DNA of 64,000 nt from assembly GCF_001723175.1 (NCBI RefSeq), contig NC_064651.1, positions 124,001 to 188,000 of the forward strand. The letters are read 5' to 3'. The notes under the pieces were generated by a model. It saw only the letters and a program-made list of their open reading frames with translations, made no database searches and was not told where the DNA came from. This document shows positions 37,822 through 49,182 of the stretch, one piece after another. Positions within the stretch are counted from its first letter, which is position 1; each line of letters begins with the position of its first letter. This DNA comes from Penicillium oxalicum (taxonomy: Eukaryota; Ascomycota; Eurotiomycetes; Eurotiales; Aspergillaceae). The translations under genes were made by a program, and so were the position numbers.

Positions 37822-39213
37822 ATGAGTGTGAGTGATGGACATTCCGCTCCCTTCCCCTTCCCCAATGATCGCTCGTCGCGACGTCGGTCCATAATCCGCA
37901 TCATGGTCTGGTCCCCCTTTCTGACCATCGCCAGTATCAGAACTTGGAAGATAACAGCCAAGGAGGCTACGGGTCATACAACCCGTACGGAGGCCAGTCC
38001 AATCCATACGGCGCGCAGCAACAACAGTCCCAGCAGGGCTACGGATATGGTGGCGGCTACGGCCAGGCTGGTGCCATGGAGCAGGGCAATGGTGGCTATG
38101 GTGAGATTCCATCCCCAGTCGGGCAATCGCCGCTCAATCGGCGAATGCTCCTCCCCCAGCTAAAAAAAAATCCCCTTCCCCCGCTGACCTTCGGTATACA
38201 ATCCGTCTTTAGAAATGTCCAATATGCAGCAGGTCCCCGACAAGAATGCGCTGCTCACCAAAATCAACGAGTTGAAGCAGGGCATTGAAGATGTCAAGAG
38301 GAAGCGCACAACTCAGCTCCGCGCAGCCCAGACGGCTCTGCTCGAGTCCAACACCAGCAAGGAGGACCAGGTCACGCGCCAGAACGTCGATTACGTCGAG
38401 GATGAGATCAACACCGCCCTTCGCTACCTTCGCGATCAGATGAAGCGCATCGCCGAGACCCCCGGCTGCGGATCGCCCGGCCCCGCCGAACACTACACCA
38501 TCGCCAAGCGCAGCCTGCAGGATGAAATCACAGCCTACCAGGGTGACCAGTCCAACTTCCACAAGCGTCTGGAGGAGCAGGTGCGCCGTCGTTACCAGAT
38601 GGCCAACCCGGAGGCCTCTCCGGATGAGCTTGAGGCCGGTGTTCAGGCTGTGATGCAGGGCCAGGAGCAGGCATTTATGGTATGCTGGAAACCCTTCAAC
38701 TCCCGAATAAGAATCCCAACCCTCGTGGTGTTCTTCCCACTCCCCGGCTCTACCGTCGGAATCATTATGTTTAACTGTCTATCTTCTAGACTCCCGGAAC
38801 TCGTTCGCGTCAGGCGAATGATGCCCGCCAAGCCACCCTCGCCCGTTCCGCTGCGATCCGCAAGATCGAAAAGGACATGGCCGATCTCGCTCAGCTGTTC
38901 ACCGATGTCCAGGAACTCGTCATTCAGCAGGAGCCTGCGGTCACACAGATCCAGCAAGGTGCCGAAGAGACTCACCGCAATGTGCAGCAGGCCAACACCA
39001 AATTGGACAGCGCTATTACCAGTGCCCGCAATGCTCGCCGCTGGAAGTGGTATGCGCTAATCATCGTCAGTAAGTGGAGATGCCATTCGGACGATGCGAC
39101 CTGGGTGCCGGGGATTTTTTGAGGCTAACTATTCCTTTTTCTCAGTTCTCATCATCGCCATCGTGGTGGGTGTGGCTGTGGGTGTCACTCAGGCCAACAA
39201 GTCCACCAAATAA
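37822..39213 (+). CDS. SSO1: Plasma-membrane syntaxin (Sso1/2-type t-SNARE)
   Basis: Qa-SNARE of exocytosis that pairs with Sec9 and a Snc-type v-SNARE. Five exons: 37822-37827 (six bases, Met-Ser), 37935-38100, 38213-38679, 38790-39069 and 39146-39213, all GT-AG and in phase, giving 328 aa. The N-terminus (to about residue 57) is rich in Gly, Tyr, Gln and Asn (YGSYNPYGGQ and similar), as in fungal Sso proteins. The Habc three-helix region follows (NALLTKINELKQGIEDVKRK onward), then the SNARE motif with the QQEP zero-layer region and ARNARRWKWYALIIV leading into a C-terminal membrane anchor and the short tail NKSTK. The six-base first exon is easily missed. Confidence 0.93.
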
Positions 39214-40027
39214 GCGCACATTGCCTGCCCTCCCCCATCGTCACTCCTCTTTGACCCCTTGCAAGACCGTATCACAAACTGTGTCCGCTCCCTTCGATTG
39301 CGCCAGTGTCGCTGCGTCTCTCGCCTCGGCTCGCCCCTTCATGGCGCTGTCCACCTGCTCCGCCCTCGCTTTCTTTTTATACCACCTCGCATGTCGTCCC
39401 CCCTTGGGTTTTTCGTTTCCTCTGTTGTGTACAAGCCAAAATGCTCGATCGGTCGTCCTCTTTTCCACTTGTTTCTCTGTCTCACACTCGCCTCGTGTCT
39501 CTCCAGCTGCTGCCAATATTGTGCGCAGCCGCTGTGTGGGGTTTCCTCTGTGACTGCTCGATGATGATGATTGTGCTTTCCCCCCCCCCCATATCCCTCT
39601 CCCCTGCTCTGCTTTCCAGATCAAGTCTCGTGGATGGTGCAGACAAGTCACCTGATCCAGTGATGTACATAGTAGATCGTGCCCGTTTGCCGCGGTTTTC
39701 TTTTTTTTTCTTTCTCTTTTGCGTGTTGCTGTATTCTTCTGTGCCATTGGCACCTCCGAGTCCTATGTAATATCTCCTAATAATCATCCTACTTCGACTT
39801 TACTAGATGTCACCTCGCAGTAAATGGCGTCTCTGCAGAGCTCTTCCTCATCTTCTTGTGTTTCTATTTCCAGGCATCACTGTTTTTCATTTGGGTATCT
39901 CGCCGTACTTCGATCCATCATGGTTCCATGATCAACCAGCAGAGCCACGCCGCACGCCGCGGCTTACACGCCATTTCAACATCGCCTGGCTATGGCGGAT
40001 GCTCTGCTTTCTTGTCCCACGCACCCT
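39214..40027. other. Convergent 3' region (SSO1 / BolA)
   Basis: Pyrimidine-rich 3' flank of SSO1 running into the end of the BolA gene. It includes a C run near 39583-39592. No gene was recognised; frames here lack homology-like sequence. Confidence 0.5.
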
Positions 40028-40613
40028 CTAAGCCTTCCTCTCCTTTTCTCGTTGCTCCTCCGCGGGCGTCTTCGTCTTCAACTGTAGCGCATGAATGCCC
40101 CCCTCCTGCGCCATCTCCTCCTTTAACAGCGCATAAACCATTCGGTGGCGAGCGGGCTGCATCTTGGACTCGAACGCGTCGGAAACGATCGTGACACTAT
40201 TCAAGAAGAAAAACAATTACGGTGAGAAATTAAGTTCGAACATGAGAAATGCAAATCGTGCGCGTGTGCCGCACTCGCGCCGGTTGAGATTATGCGGTGC
40301 ACAAACCGACCAAAGACGCCGACCTGCGACGAACATGGAGAGGTTGTTTACATACTGGAAATGCGTCTCCTTGGAAGTTGAGCCTTGCATGGCCGAGTGG
40401 TGAGCGTGAAGGTGGGAGTCATTGCGAATGACGAGGGTTGACGGGGTCAAGGCGTGCGTGAGCTATCAGGACTCAAAGAGGGATCGGGATTAGTATGGGA
40501 CCAGGTTTCTGCGTAATCATGCTGTGCGTCCATCAGGGAGTATATCAGCCAATGGTCCTGGCATATCGTACCTTGTCGCGCATCAGATCCTCCATTGGCG
40601 TGGTGGAAGCCAT
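40028..40613 (-). CDS. BOL1: BolA-family protein (Bol1/Uvi31-like)
   Basis: BolA proteins pair with monothiol glutaredoxins and help deliver Fe-S clusters; mitochondrial members support lipoate synthase maturation. Three exons: 40613-40572, 40462-40356 and 40196-40028 (105 aa), all GT-AG and in phase. Visible features: the N-terminal helix [13 protein letters not shown], the strand LVIRNDS, the His-rich loop HLHAHHSAM, then ETHF joined to VTIVSDAF, the invariant RHRMVYALL helix with its conserved His, and the C-terminal strand [11 protein letters not shown]. The His-rich loop and the ending suggest the Bol1 (BolA1) branch. A targeting sequence is not obvious, so mitochondrial location is inference. 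It is divergent from the ligase gene. Its first exon is 42 bases. Confidence 0.93.
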
Positions 40614-41031
40614 CCTGGTCGACGCGGAGAAAAGGCGGCGTGAGAACAGGCCTGGAATGGTACGGGGGAGCATTGGAGGACTCCGGGTGCAGTGCCAGAG
40701 TCGAGGGAGAAAGAAAGGAAGCGAAGGTCGAGTACTGAGCGAGGAATAGACAATCTGGGATCAGAGAAAGCTCTTGAATTGAATTGAAACGTGTGGCTTG
40801 GCTTTTGGTGGTCCGACGTTGGAGCGGAAGTCGAGTGGAGCGTTCGACTTTCCGCGGAGCCGCAGCCGGTGCCCGCATGACATCAAATGATGTTTTACTT
40901 TCTTGAAATCTGTTCTGACCTGCATCTCTGGCTGCTGCGAGCTTGGTGCTATGGGGATATCGCTGTGTTCTGAAGAACTGGACTGAACAAGAAGTGTCCA
41001 AGCCCATTGAACCCGTGTTGCATCTCCCACC
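40614..41031. promoter_or_regulatory. Divergent promoter of BolA and the acyl-CoA ligase
   Basis: A 418-base region between the two start codons, short enough to be shared. I did not recognise a specific factor-binding site. Confidence 0.5.
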
Positions 41032-43347
41032 ATGGCCGGCCTTGTCGCACTGGGAAGACTCGCCCGTCCAGCTCGGTACGTCAATGCCACGCGTATACGA
41101 CGGAAGCTTGCATTGCATGTGGGATTCTTTTCAACGACCAGCGCTCTCTGGAGCCAACTTCCCAATACTCCCATTTTTCGGGCTCTCAAAGATCATGATC
41201 CAGCTAGTCTGGCGGTCTCGCATAGCGTGTCTGGTCGGTCATTCACCTATGGGAACTTGACGGCCGATGTCGCGCGCGCAAAGGAGGACCTTCAACGACA
41301 AGCGGCCAAGCTCAAAGAGAGATCATCGAGCTTGTCGGGTGAACGAGTTGCGTTTATGGCTGAGAATAGCTATGATTATGTCGGTGTGTGAATTTTCAGA
41401 GTGATACATTCCCATTCCATTTGACCAGATTCCGGGCTAATCGATTCTCCGTCAGTGATGCTGCTGGCTATCCTTGGCTGTGATGCCATTGCGTTGCCCT
41501 TGTCGCCCGCTTTTCCAGCTGGTGAATTGCAGTATATTCTCGACAACTCGCAAGCCAAGGTCGTGCTGGCTACTGAGAAGTATGCTGAGAAGGTGCAGGG
41601 CGTGGTCCAGGCGGGACTGCAGTACCACCCACTTGTGGATGTGCGACAAAAACTGGCCAAAGGAGCCAGCGGACACGAGTCTGTTTCTCTGGAGGACTCA
41701 AAGCGTGTTCTGGAATCGTCTGCAGGGGGACTGATGCTTTATACGTCCGGAACGACCAATCGACCTGTAAGTCACCCTCGAACTTCGAGAAGCTGGATGA
41801 AAGAATTGGCGCACTGGACCGGGACTAAGTACGAGGCCATAGAAAGGAGTCTTAATTCCTGAGCGGGCCATCACCGCACAAGCAACGTCTCTTCTCGAAG
41901 CATGGAAGTATTCTCCACAAGATCGACTCCTGCATTTACTTCCGCTGCATCACATCCACGGCGTGATCAACGCCATTGTCACGCCTCTCTTCGCCGGCTC
42001 CTCGATTGAATTCATGTACCCCTTCAACACCGACCACGTCTGGAATCGCCTCGCAGCACCTTTTCTCCCTCAAGCGTCCGCCTCTCCAAATCCTTCCAAG
42101 GAAAAAATCACTTTCCTTACAGCCGTTCCCACCGTCTACAATCGTCTCCGCTCCTCCTTTCCTTCTCTCTCTCTCCCCCCGACATCCAAAAGGCCGCTCA
42201 AGAAGGCATTTCCCCTCAAAACCTTCGCCTCAACATCTCCGGCTCTGCGGCTCTCCCTACCCCGACAAAAGCCGCCTGGCAGACCCTCAGTAATGGCAAC
42301 GTGCTCCTCGAGCGCTTCGGCATGACCGAGGTCGGCATGGCACTCAGTTGTGGCCTCGACTTTGCAGACCGCGTCGATGGCAGCGTTGGCTGGCCTTTGC
42401 CCCAGGTTGAAGCTCGTCTCGTGGACACCGAGACGAATCAAGTCATACCCGCTGGCGAAGAGGTCGATGCCCATGGCCGTGAACGCGTCGGTGAGATTCA
42501 ACTTCGTGGCCCGACCATCTTCCGCGAGTACTGGGGCAATGAGAAAGCCACGCGGGAGAGTTTCGTCGAGAGTGACGACGGGGGTGGTCCCTGGTTCTGT
42601 ACCGGCGATGTCGCTACAAGACGTCTTGTCCAGGGTGCAGGCCAGGGCACCGTGAGTGGCGACTGGGCTCGTGGGCCAATGTACTTCATCCAGGGTCGCA
42701 AAAGCGTGGATATCATCAAGACTGGAGGGGAGAAAGTCAGCGCATTGGAAGTTGAGCGCGAATTGCTGTCTCTGTATGTTTGCCCCTATTCTCTCCTTTC
42801 GATCTTTCAAACCTCGTTCTCCCTCTCCTTTCTCCCTATCCATTTGAAATATTTCATTTGACACAACGAACTAACCGGATCATCTCCCCCTTTTCCCCCT
42901 TTGCTCAATAATAGTCCTCAAATTGCCGAAGCAGCTGTCGTCGGACTCCCCTCCGATCAATGGGGCGGCAAAGTTATCGCCGTCGTCGTCCTACATCCCG
43001 ACGCACACTCAACTGGCCGCAATGGCAAATCCTGGGGTCCAATGGATATGCGTCGGGCACTTAAAGATCGACTAGTCGCGTATAAAATTCCCCAGGAGAT
43101 GAAGGTGTTGGATGCCATTCCGCGGAATGCAATGGGCAAGGGTAAGTTGATGGATTCTTTTTTCACTTCTTCTTTTAAATTCCGAAGGGAATCTCTCTTC
43201 GCCGGCCCTCCCTTCACCCCTCCTTTACATTTTCCTTTTGAAGGTACGTCGGTGGATAAGGCGAGGCTTTTTGGCTGACTTTGCGGGGCGTCTACTACAG
43301 TGAATAAGAAAGCTTTGGTGAAGGAGGTCTTTGGGGTTGAGGCGTGA
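41032..43347 (+). CDS. ACSF3: Malonyl-CoA synthetase-type ligase (ACSF3-like), one frameshift
   Basis: AMP-forming ligase. ACSF3 makes malonyl-CoA from malonate in mitochondria for fatty-acid synthesis. Exons: 41032-41383, 41456-41766, 41843-42773, 42915-43141 and 43301-43347. The N-terminus is Arg-rich with FSTTSALW, a likely mitochondrial presequence. The AMP-binding P-loop YTSGTTNRP-KGVLI spans an intron. Further marks are LLPLHHIHGV, LLERFGMTEVGMAL, and SVDIIKTGGEKVSALEVE, which is ACSF3-like, then the C-terminal catalytic lysine context MGKVNKKAL. In exon 3 the frame breaks in the CT/C tract at 42166-42180: downstream coding is one base short, with DIQKAAQEGIS starting at 42181. One added base gives 622 aa. 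Malonate specificity is inference from overall similarity. Confidence 0.9.
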
Positions 43348-44043
43348 CCGTGATGAGTGCCATATTTTGTGTTGGTTTCTTGAATTTGGATAATAAAGCG
43401 TCCGACAAGAAAGAAAAGGAGGAAGAAGAAAAAAAAACAAAGGAAAAAGAGAAGCTGGACCTATATAGAAATCCAGACCTACCTATTCCTGGAGATTGAA
43501 TTGACCCAAGGATAAGGGGATAATGTGGATGGGTGATGGTTAAATTTGTTGTAGAGCTGAAATATGAGATGTTATTTACTGTACTATAACCTAGTCTTGA
43601 TGTCGTTTTATATTTCGTTTTTTTTGTCTTCAGAAATTACAGCAACCTTGCCGTATACAACTCCGACAGGCTCAAGGTTAACATCAAGAAGCACCCAAAT
43701 AGAACCCTGAGGAAACATCAAAATTTGAAACCTCCATTTATAGAGGTTCTCTCGAGGAGCAAAAGAGCCATCGTCTGTTTGACTCGACTCGATTGCTTTT
43801 AGAAAAGACAAACCACCACACCTTTTCTCTTTGACCCGACCTCCAGAGCTGGGCTGGGCCACCATAATAAGATTCAATATGACAGCGTCGGTGATATGCA
43901 ACATACACATAAGACGAAGAGGCCTTATTCAATTCCCGTTCAAAGTGGTATCGTGTTCCTAATATACACCTAGATTTATCGTACATTCATGCATCACACA
44001 ACAACTCTGACCAAGTTCAGGATCAAGGTCAAGGTCAGAATTT
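43348..44043. other. Convergent 3' intergenic region
   Basis: Lies between the ligase (+) and the RNase II-like gene (-). It is AT-rich with a purine tract near 43410-43452. No gene was recognised. Confidence 0.55.
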
Positions 44044-47000
44044 TCAAGCCCAGTCGCCCGTCCTCTGGAACGGCTTAATCAATCGCCTTGCCTCCATTTT
44101 GACTTCAAGGTTCGCCATATCCACAGCTGTGATTCGTGCGTCGACAAGCCCAAAGACATCCATCTTTTCGTGCTCCGGACAGTCCTCCGGTATCGTGATG
44201 GTACAATTCACGCCCAAATTGGCGATGATGCCCGAGTAGACTGTTTCTTCGACCTCGGAGCCAACGCGCAGCGAGCGCAAGACTACGGGGAACGATTCCG
44301 GCAGTGCACACTCGGCAAAATAGAAGGCGCGGAAGAGGAGCATACAGGCCCAATGTTGGGTGGAATATGTGGAAATGGCGCGGAGTCTGGCCAGGATCGG
44401 TTGAGAGTACTCGATGTGGTTGTCAACTTCGGCGTGAGAGTATGGGAGGATAGAGACCGGGGCATCGGACGTTTCAGACTCGATCTCGCCGTGCTCATTC
44501 TCTGTGATGCTCACGGCAGCATCGAATTGTCGGCCGTGTTCATACTCAAATCGCAGCGCGGCTTCGATTTGGTAGTGGGCTATGACGTCGCTGAATCGGC
44601 GCAGTGGACTTGTGCTTTTAACGTATGCGTCCAGACCGAGCATATGATGACGCAGCGGTGTAGATGCGGATACAGCCTTGGGCAGTGCGAGCTGGTAGAA
44701 TTTTTCCCCACCGAACTGATTCATGTTTTCTCGCGTGACGGATCCGTATTCAGGATCATACCACGTGCCATTGTATACGACGGGGATGTTGCGGGCCGCG
44801 CAGAATTGTCCAGCAATATGGCCGGCCAGATTCATCAGTAGAGAGACCAGGTAACGCTTCGACTCATCACGGACTTCGTGAGGGTCAAAGTCGGACATTT
44901 GCAGACGAATGATCGGATCGCCAAGGTAGTATCGACCTTCGGTCACTTGAATGTCGTATGGTTTGGGTGAAGTCGTGCCCAAGTGGACTGACAGAGGGGT
45001 GTCGGGCCGTGGAGGTTGGATATCCATGGCCCCATTCTTCTGCCGCTGAGTGCGGAAACCAAGCATGAGATTGCGTAGGATCGTGAATGTTTCTTGGTCT
45101 TCGGCCGTGAGATTCTCTCGCATGACCTTTCCTGCTGGTAGGGGTTGCTCAATCGGTTCACCACCTACAGTCAGCAACTCGGTGGAAGACTTGGTGTCCG
45201 GGTCCAGGAACCCTTGCAAGGTGCTATGTGTTAAGCTGACGACATTTCGAATAATACCGTTGGTCACTTCTGTGTCGAGTATCTCTCCTTGTAGATTCAT
45301 TTTGGCGCTGAAAGTCAATGTGGGTCGACCATCCATCAAACTGAAATGGGTTTGGGTAAAGCTCTTGGGGAAAATAGGATACGTGCGCTCGGGTGCGTAC
45401 GTGGTGGCAAGCCGTGACTTCGCATACTCCATCAGGGGATGGTCCTGTTTAAAGAACGCTGTTGGGTTGGCGACGTGAATTCGAACCCAGAATTGGTCAT
45501 CGACGCCGGGGATTCGCTCCAGCGAGACGCCATCGTCAATTTCCTGAGCTGTCACGGCGTCGATACAGTAAACCGGTAGGTCACCCCAATCCCTTCGTAG
45601 ATCTTTCATCGAGTCCGTCATGGATTCTGGCAGGGCTACGCAGGTTTCTTCAAGTTCTTCCCATTTCATGTCTTCCATCAGGGACATGCCATGCCCGGGA
45701 AGCAGAACATTCTGATCGAGAAGACTCAGGTTTTCCCATGGTGAGATCACACCGAGCTCTTGAAGGAACATGCGCGTTGATGACTCACTCAGACCCAGGG
45801 TATTGTACATACCCGTGGCACGCATGACATGGGAGGCCGTCGAGCGCAAGGTACCAGAAGGCATTGCGACCGAGGGTATGGCGTACAACTGCATGTACTC
45901 TATAATTGTTTGGTCGGTCTTGGAGAACTTTTCCGTCAACACTTCGCGATACACCGACGGCTTGTCGTCTTGCCCGGGGCGAAACTTTTGAGACGATGGA
46001 CCGACACTGGACATGACAGTGGGAGACCTCACTTTGCGGCTGAGGCGGATGAGACGTTGGGCCTTTTGGACAAATTGTTGCATCGGATGGTCCCTGAAGC
46101 CAGGCGTATCTTTGACCATGGCGGCGCGAACCAGGTATTCCTGATGTTCGTGCACCCATGTGGTCACCTGCCTAACCGTGTTGGTGATTCTTTTTGGCTG
46201 AATCAAGTACACCGGATGAAAAAGGGAATTGAAATCTCTGTCGATGGCGAAAGGGCGACGGCGCACCGCTTGGTGAACTGCGAACAGATTGACTCTGTTC
46301 AGTTCTGACTCGTCAACATTCAAAAGCTTCATTGCAAGCTCCTCAAGAGTCAGACGAAGAAACTCAGAGTCATCCGCCACCATATCATGAATATTATCGA
46401 GGAGCTGGGAATTCTCTCGATAGAAATCGGAGACTTGCTGCTCAAAGTCTACCATCATCTCAATGAGAGGTCGGCCCAAGGGCCTCGGAAGGCCACCTTC
46501 GGGGACCGATTGAATCTCCGACAGAGCTCGAGGGGGACGGTTGGGAAAGTAAGGCTTAATGGGGTCAATGAATTTTTGCGATGCAAAATCTTTCACGACA
46601 TAGTCAATCTCTCGATTCGAGCATATTCGCCAGTTGCCCCGATTTGTGTACACTTGTTTTTGTTTGTGAACGGATCGAACGTAAATGGCAAAACTGAACA
46701 CGCCGTCGCAAGTGAGTCGAGCCACGAGATCCCCGGGTTCAAGATGATCGCCTTCAAATTCCTCAGACGTATCAAAGTCGTCCTTATTTGACAACTCCGA
46801 GCTTGCCCAAAGCGCATCGGACGCCTCACGGCCATTGAGCATGTTGCCAACCAGCTGACCAGGATCTTCAAACGACATCGCGGTGCCGGGCTCTCGCACA
46901 GGGTCGAGGATGTTCGGGTTGGTCTCGTTCCATTTTCGTAGATATTCACGAATGTCGCGATAGGTCTCCAGCTCGGCCTGCAAGCGGGCATTATCTTCGG

Positions 47001-47294
47001 GGCTAGCCGCCTCGTGCGGAATCTGCTCAGTGAAAAGTTTCTATGAGCATATATGGTTCAGCAAATGGGATCGCCTGCTTGAGTCCAGTGATCACTGACC
47101 TCATCTTCGACCGGCTCGCCTGTCACCAGCCGCAGGGCTCGCGAAGTTGATAGCAATCGTGCGCTTGACAGAGACGGGACAGTCGCCGTGCGCGAACTGA
47201 GGCCTGAGCCCCGACTATGCTGAATGATGCATCTCGATTGAAAATTTCGGGTTCTGGCCAGATTTTGTACCAGCCTCACTCTCGTTAAAACCAT
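44044..47294 (-). CDS. cyt-4: Mitochondrial RNase II-family exoribonuclease (CYT-4/Dss1-like)
   Basis: Belongs to the RNB-family 3'-5' exoribonucleases that turn over mitochondrial RNA and intron products; yeast Dss1 is in the mitochondrial degradosome and Neurospora CYT-4 is needed for RNA processing. Exons 47294-47100 and 47025-44044 give 1058 aa. The acceptor could also lie three bases later. The first ATG opens an Arg/Ser-rich presequence. The RNB active site is seen as Asp554 (CIDAV), then Glu561, Asp563 and Asp564 in EIDDG; Glu replaces the second of the four Asp of RNase II, as is usual for this branch. Further RNB marks are HYQIEAALRFE and SPLRRFSDV. A C-terminal S1-like region follows. 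It sits near two other possibly mitochondrial genes. Confidence 0.92.
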
Positions 47295-49182
47295 GACCAC
47301 TCTCGCCGACAAAGAACGATTAAGCTCCAAACCGCCTTAAACTACCTGAAAGCTTGACTATAGTACGGGCAGAAAAATGCCCACCGCCTCCCAGCGGTGG
47401 GCGCTATCTCGCCTTATCGCTTCGATGATCAAATGCATCCACTTTTGTGTTTTGTTCTTTCGTAGTTCGTCCGCGGCAGACCATCAGATGTCCCAATCCC
47501 ATACTAGGGTGTTGGCGCAAAGACAATTTTATTCTAACAATTCTCAAATCTGGGGAATGAATCCGGTCGTAGAGTCCTTTTTCCATCTCCACACGTTCTC
47601 GGTGATCGATTGCCCGATAGAGATATGGTCAGTTCTGCAAGGTTAGACGGAAAAACATGTGCACCCGTCGGGCATTTGCAGCCCTTTCCAGCAACGATGG
47701 ACACGTTCATGCAGAGAGCTGCCGCACGAAATGAAGCCGGCCGGAGAGATGACCAGACAGCGAAGATCACTGCTGGAAAGGTCTAAGCGAGCTGGGTCGA
47801 ATCCGCTTCCTGTAGAAGCGAGCAAACCTTGGATAGCGACGCCGGCCCGCTTGCCCGGTAGAGGGGCCGTTCAGGGGGTGGGCTGATTGTTTGCTGATCC
47901 CCCGCTCAATTGATTTGTCTTCAGAAATATACATTGCCAGTTGCGACCGTGCTGCTGGGCGAAATGTCAATTGAGATTACATAGTTTGTGAACAGCTTAG
48001 CTCCAGGCTGATCAACCTTCCTCGGGCCGCCAAGGGAGAGAGTAGTTCGTCCTCGTGATGTTGTGCTCTGCATGTGGTCCGTTGCCGGCAGTACCGCAGA
48101 ATACCGGCAGCACCGGCACTTTTTCAGTACTTGGTTTGTTCTATCGAGTACTATCCCCTAAAAAGAATACGAGTGGAAGGACGAAAGTGGCGTGGACTAC
48201 AGTAAGTGCATGTCATCGGTGTCCTTGGATGATAGGTCGCATGGATATCGGCTCTGAGACTTGACGCCTGCCAAGTTTGATCAAGCTGATGCATTGGCCG
48301 ACTCAAAAAAACTACATCATATCTTCCTTTGGTCACACGCACCGAGAATCCATCTCATTCCGAGGCCAGTTTGGCTCTTGACCCATCGCACTATCAGTTC
48401 AGGTATAGCTCTCTGCGGACCCTGATGGAGGATAGGATGGAGCGCCAAGCACTTTCTGCAATGCAGTTCGTAACGGTAAGCATGCAATGACCAAGTCGCT
48501 TGCATCCACCTCCGTCAGGGAGGCGCCGAGGATAGGCTCTCATAGGCAGATGTCGATCCTCGCCCGTGTCGGACATGAGAAAAAGTCTCACTCATCCTGT
48601 GAAGGGACAAGTGCCTCAATAGTACCGGAATCACATCAGCGAATTGGGTTTGCGTACACCGATTCGGAGTTTATTTCTTGCATTTGCAACCTGAGTCTAG
48701 GCTTGAGCATCGACTCGAGTGGGGTGATATGCACGCTCGGAGGTATATTCACTACGTATAAAATGCCGAATATGCTGTGATCATGGACGAGACTATAGGT
48801 CTGTTCTGGTCCCATTCAGGGCCCTGCCAGGCCGATAGTTGCTTTTCTGTTTTTAGTTTTTCGTCAACGTGGAGTCTGTCATGGCCCGTCTCCATTGCCC
48901 AGCCGCTGTCCACACGACCGATAAACTATCACATATTGAGCGAGGATCGTCTGAGCCCAAAATCATCCCCAGTTAGGCCTGAATTGGAAAGGAATAGAAA
49001 TAAATACTCCAGCAATTGACCTCCTTGAACCTGGATCGTTGTAGTCTATCAATTTCCCCCGCCATCGCCCTAAGCACAGAAGTAGCTCAAATTTACAGGG
49101 TAGATCACCACAGCCCGTGCGATATCAGTCTCTTAGGTCCAGTGGATACTGCAAAACTCTGTGGTTGATCTCTCAGTGAAAG
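47295..49182. other. Intergenic region, divergent flanks
   Basis: About 1.9 kb between the RNase II-like gene (-) and the FAD oxidase (+). Frames are short and carry no domain. No RNA gene or repeat was recognised. Confidence 0.5.

Noticed and set aside
40387..40401. GCATGGCCGAGTGGT, resembling the 5' end of a tRNA-Ser/Leu
   Set aside because: No matching acceptor stem, anticodon arm or T-arm follows, and the bases are part of BolA exon 2 on the minus strand (HSAMQG).
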